Positions 5,068 through 5,357 of a stretch of DNA of 5,357 nucleotides are shown piece after piece. A program made the position numbers and the translations under genes. The notes under the pieces were generated by a model. That model had not been told where the DNA came from. It did not search any database and saw nothing but the letters and a program-made list of their open reading frames with translations. The stretch is from the NCBI GenBank assembly GCA_030634925.1, contig DAOVZV010000111.1, forward strand, positions 1 through 5,357, read 5' to 3'. Positions within the stretch are counted from its first letter, which is position 1; each line of letters opens with the position of its first letter. Source of the DNA: Sulfurovum sp. (GTDB lineage: Bacteria; Campylobacterota; Campylobacteria; Campylobacterales; Sulfurovaceae).

Positions 5068-5357
5068 TTACTTCATTGTTGCGATATAATCAGCAAGTTC
5101 TTTCAATCCAGCTTCATCAAAAGATGCAACTTTCATTTTCATAAGACCACCCATTCCGTGTATATCTAGTGTACCAGCTTTGTAACCTTTAAGTTGCTCT
5201 AGAGTTTTAGCTGCATCTTGACCACCGATTACTGCTGATTTACCCATAGCTACTTTTTCACCTTTTGTTCCGTGACAACCTGCACAAGAACCATATGCTG
5301 TAGCACCATCAGCCATTAGTAGTGTAGAACCAGCGAGTAACATAGCAATTGCAAATT
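5068..5357 (-). CDS. Small monoheme cytochrome c (c553-like), 5' end beyond the window
   Basis: The reading frame stays open to the right edge. Upstream of ATG at 5341-5343 it reads Phe-Ala-Ile-Ala, preceded by a codon ending in AA. The hydrophobic run FAIAMLLAGSTLLMA, ending before ADGATAYGS, looks like a signal peptide whose true start, probably a Met-Lys-Lys type, lies just outside; ATG 5343 is therefore probably internal. The mature protein of about 80 residues has one heme-attachment motif, CAGCH (residues 20-24 from that Met), with His24 as axial ligand. A Met in GGLMKMKVASFDE (M68 or M70) is the likely second ligand, and the C-terminal helix is LKELADYIATMK. It should be a periplasmic single-heme electron carrier, resembling the cytochrome c553 of Campylobacter and related bacteria. 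Its redox partners are not encoded here. A strong terminator follows, so it is probably a separate transcript. Confidence 0.9.
   Translation of the reverse strand, partial: FAIAMLLAGSTLLMADGATAYGSCAGCHGTKGEKVAMGKSAVIGGQDAAKTLEQLKGYKAGTLDIHGMGGLMKMKVASFDEAGLKELADYIATMK

Overview
The window looks like chromosomal DNA from a member of the Campylobacterota (formerly Epsilonproteobacteria). The evidence is low GC, a small monoheme cytochrome c, and a gene block in the order Nif3-like protein, zinc-ribbon coiled-coil protein (like Helicobacter pylori HP0958), waaA and RluA-type pseudouridine synthase. From memory, the same order occurs in Campylobacter jejuni (Cj0705 to Cj0708) and H. pylori (around HP0956 to HP0959). 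A free-living sulfur-oxidising relative such as Sulfurimonas or Sulfurovum would fit, but the genus cannot be fixed from this sequence.

Every gene I can support lies on the minus strand, so the window is transcribed from right to left. At the right edge (5068-5357) is the 3' part of a periplasmic cytochrome c gene, closed by a strong hairpin terminator (5029-5054). A short AT-rich control region follows (4916-5028), with a candidate promoter and a near-perfect 16-bp inverted repeat. It drives a type II toxin-antitoxin pair, a UPF0175 antitoxin and a DUF3368/PIN toxin, which overlap by 4 bases. One base after the toxin stop codon comes the ATG of the Nif3-like gene, whose ribosome binding site lies inside the last toxin codons. 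The conserved block then continues: zinc-ribbon protein, waaA (Kdo transfer to lipid A) and the pseudouridine synthase. Finally, 15 bases after the pseudouridine synthase, an AT-rich P-loop ATPase gene starts with a good ribosome binding site and runs off the left edge. This ATPase is easy to overlook because its stop codon lies outside the window.

The core block is housekeeping: outer-membrane lipopolysaccharide, RNA modification, a possible flagellar or sigma-54 regulator, and a conserved metal protein. It is bracketed by accessory-type genes, the toxin-antitoxin pair upstream and the ATPase downstream. In C. jejuni, as I recall, glyQ and ffh occupy those two positions. The most interesting points are the unexplained ATPase, whose partner gene would lie just outside the window, and the way the toxin-antitoxin pair is joined to the Nif3-like gene. 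No RNA genes, CRISPR arrays, insertion sequences or origins were seen, and no gene-free stretch exceeds 300 bases.
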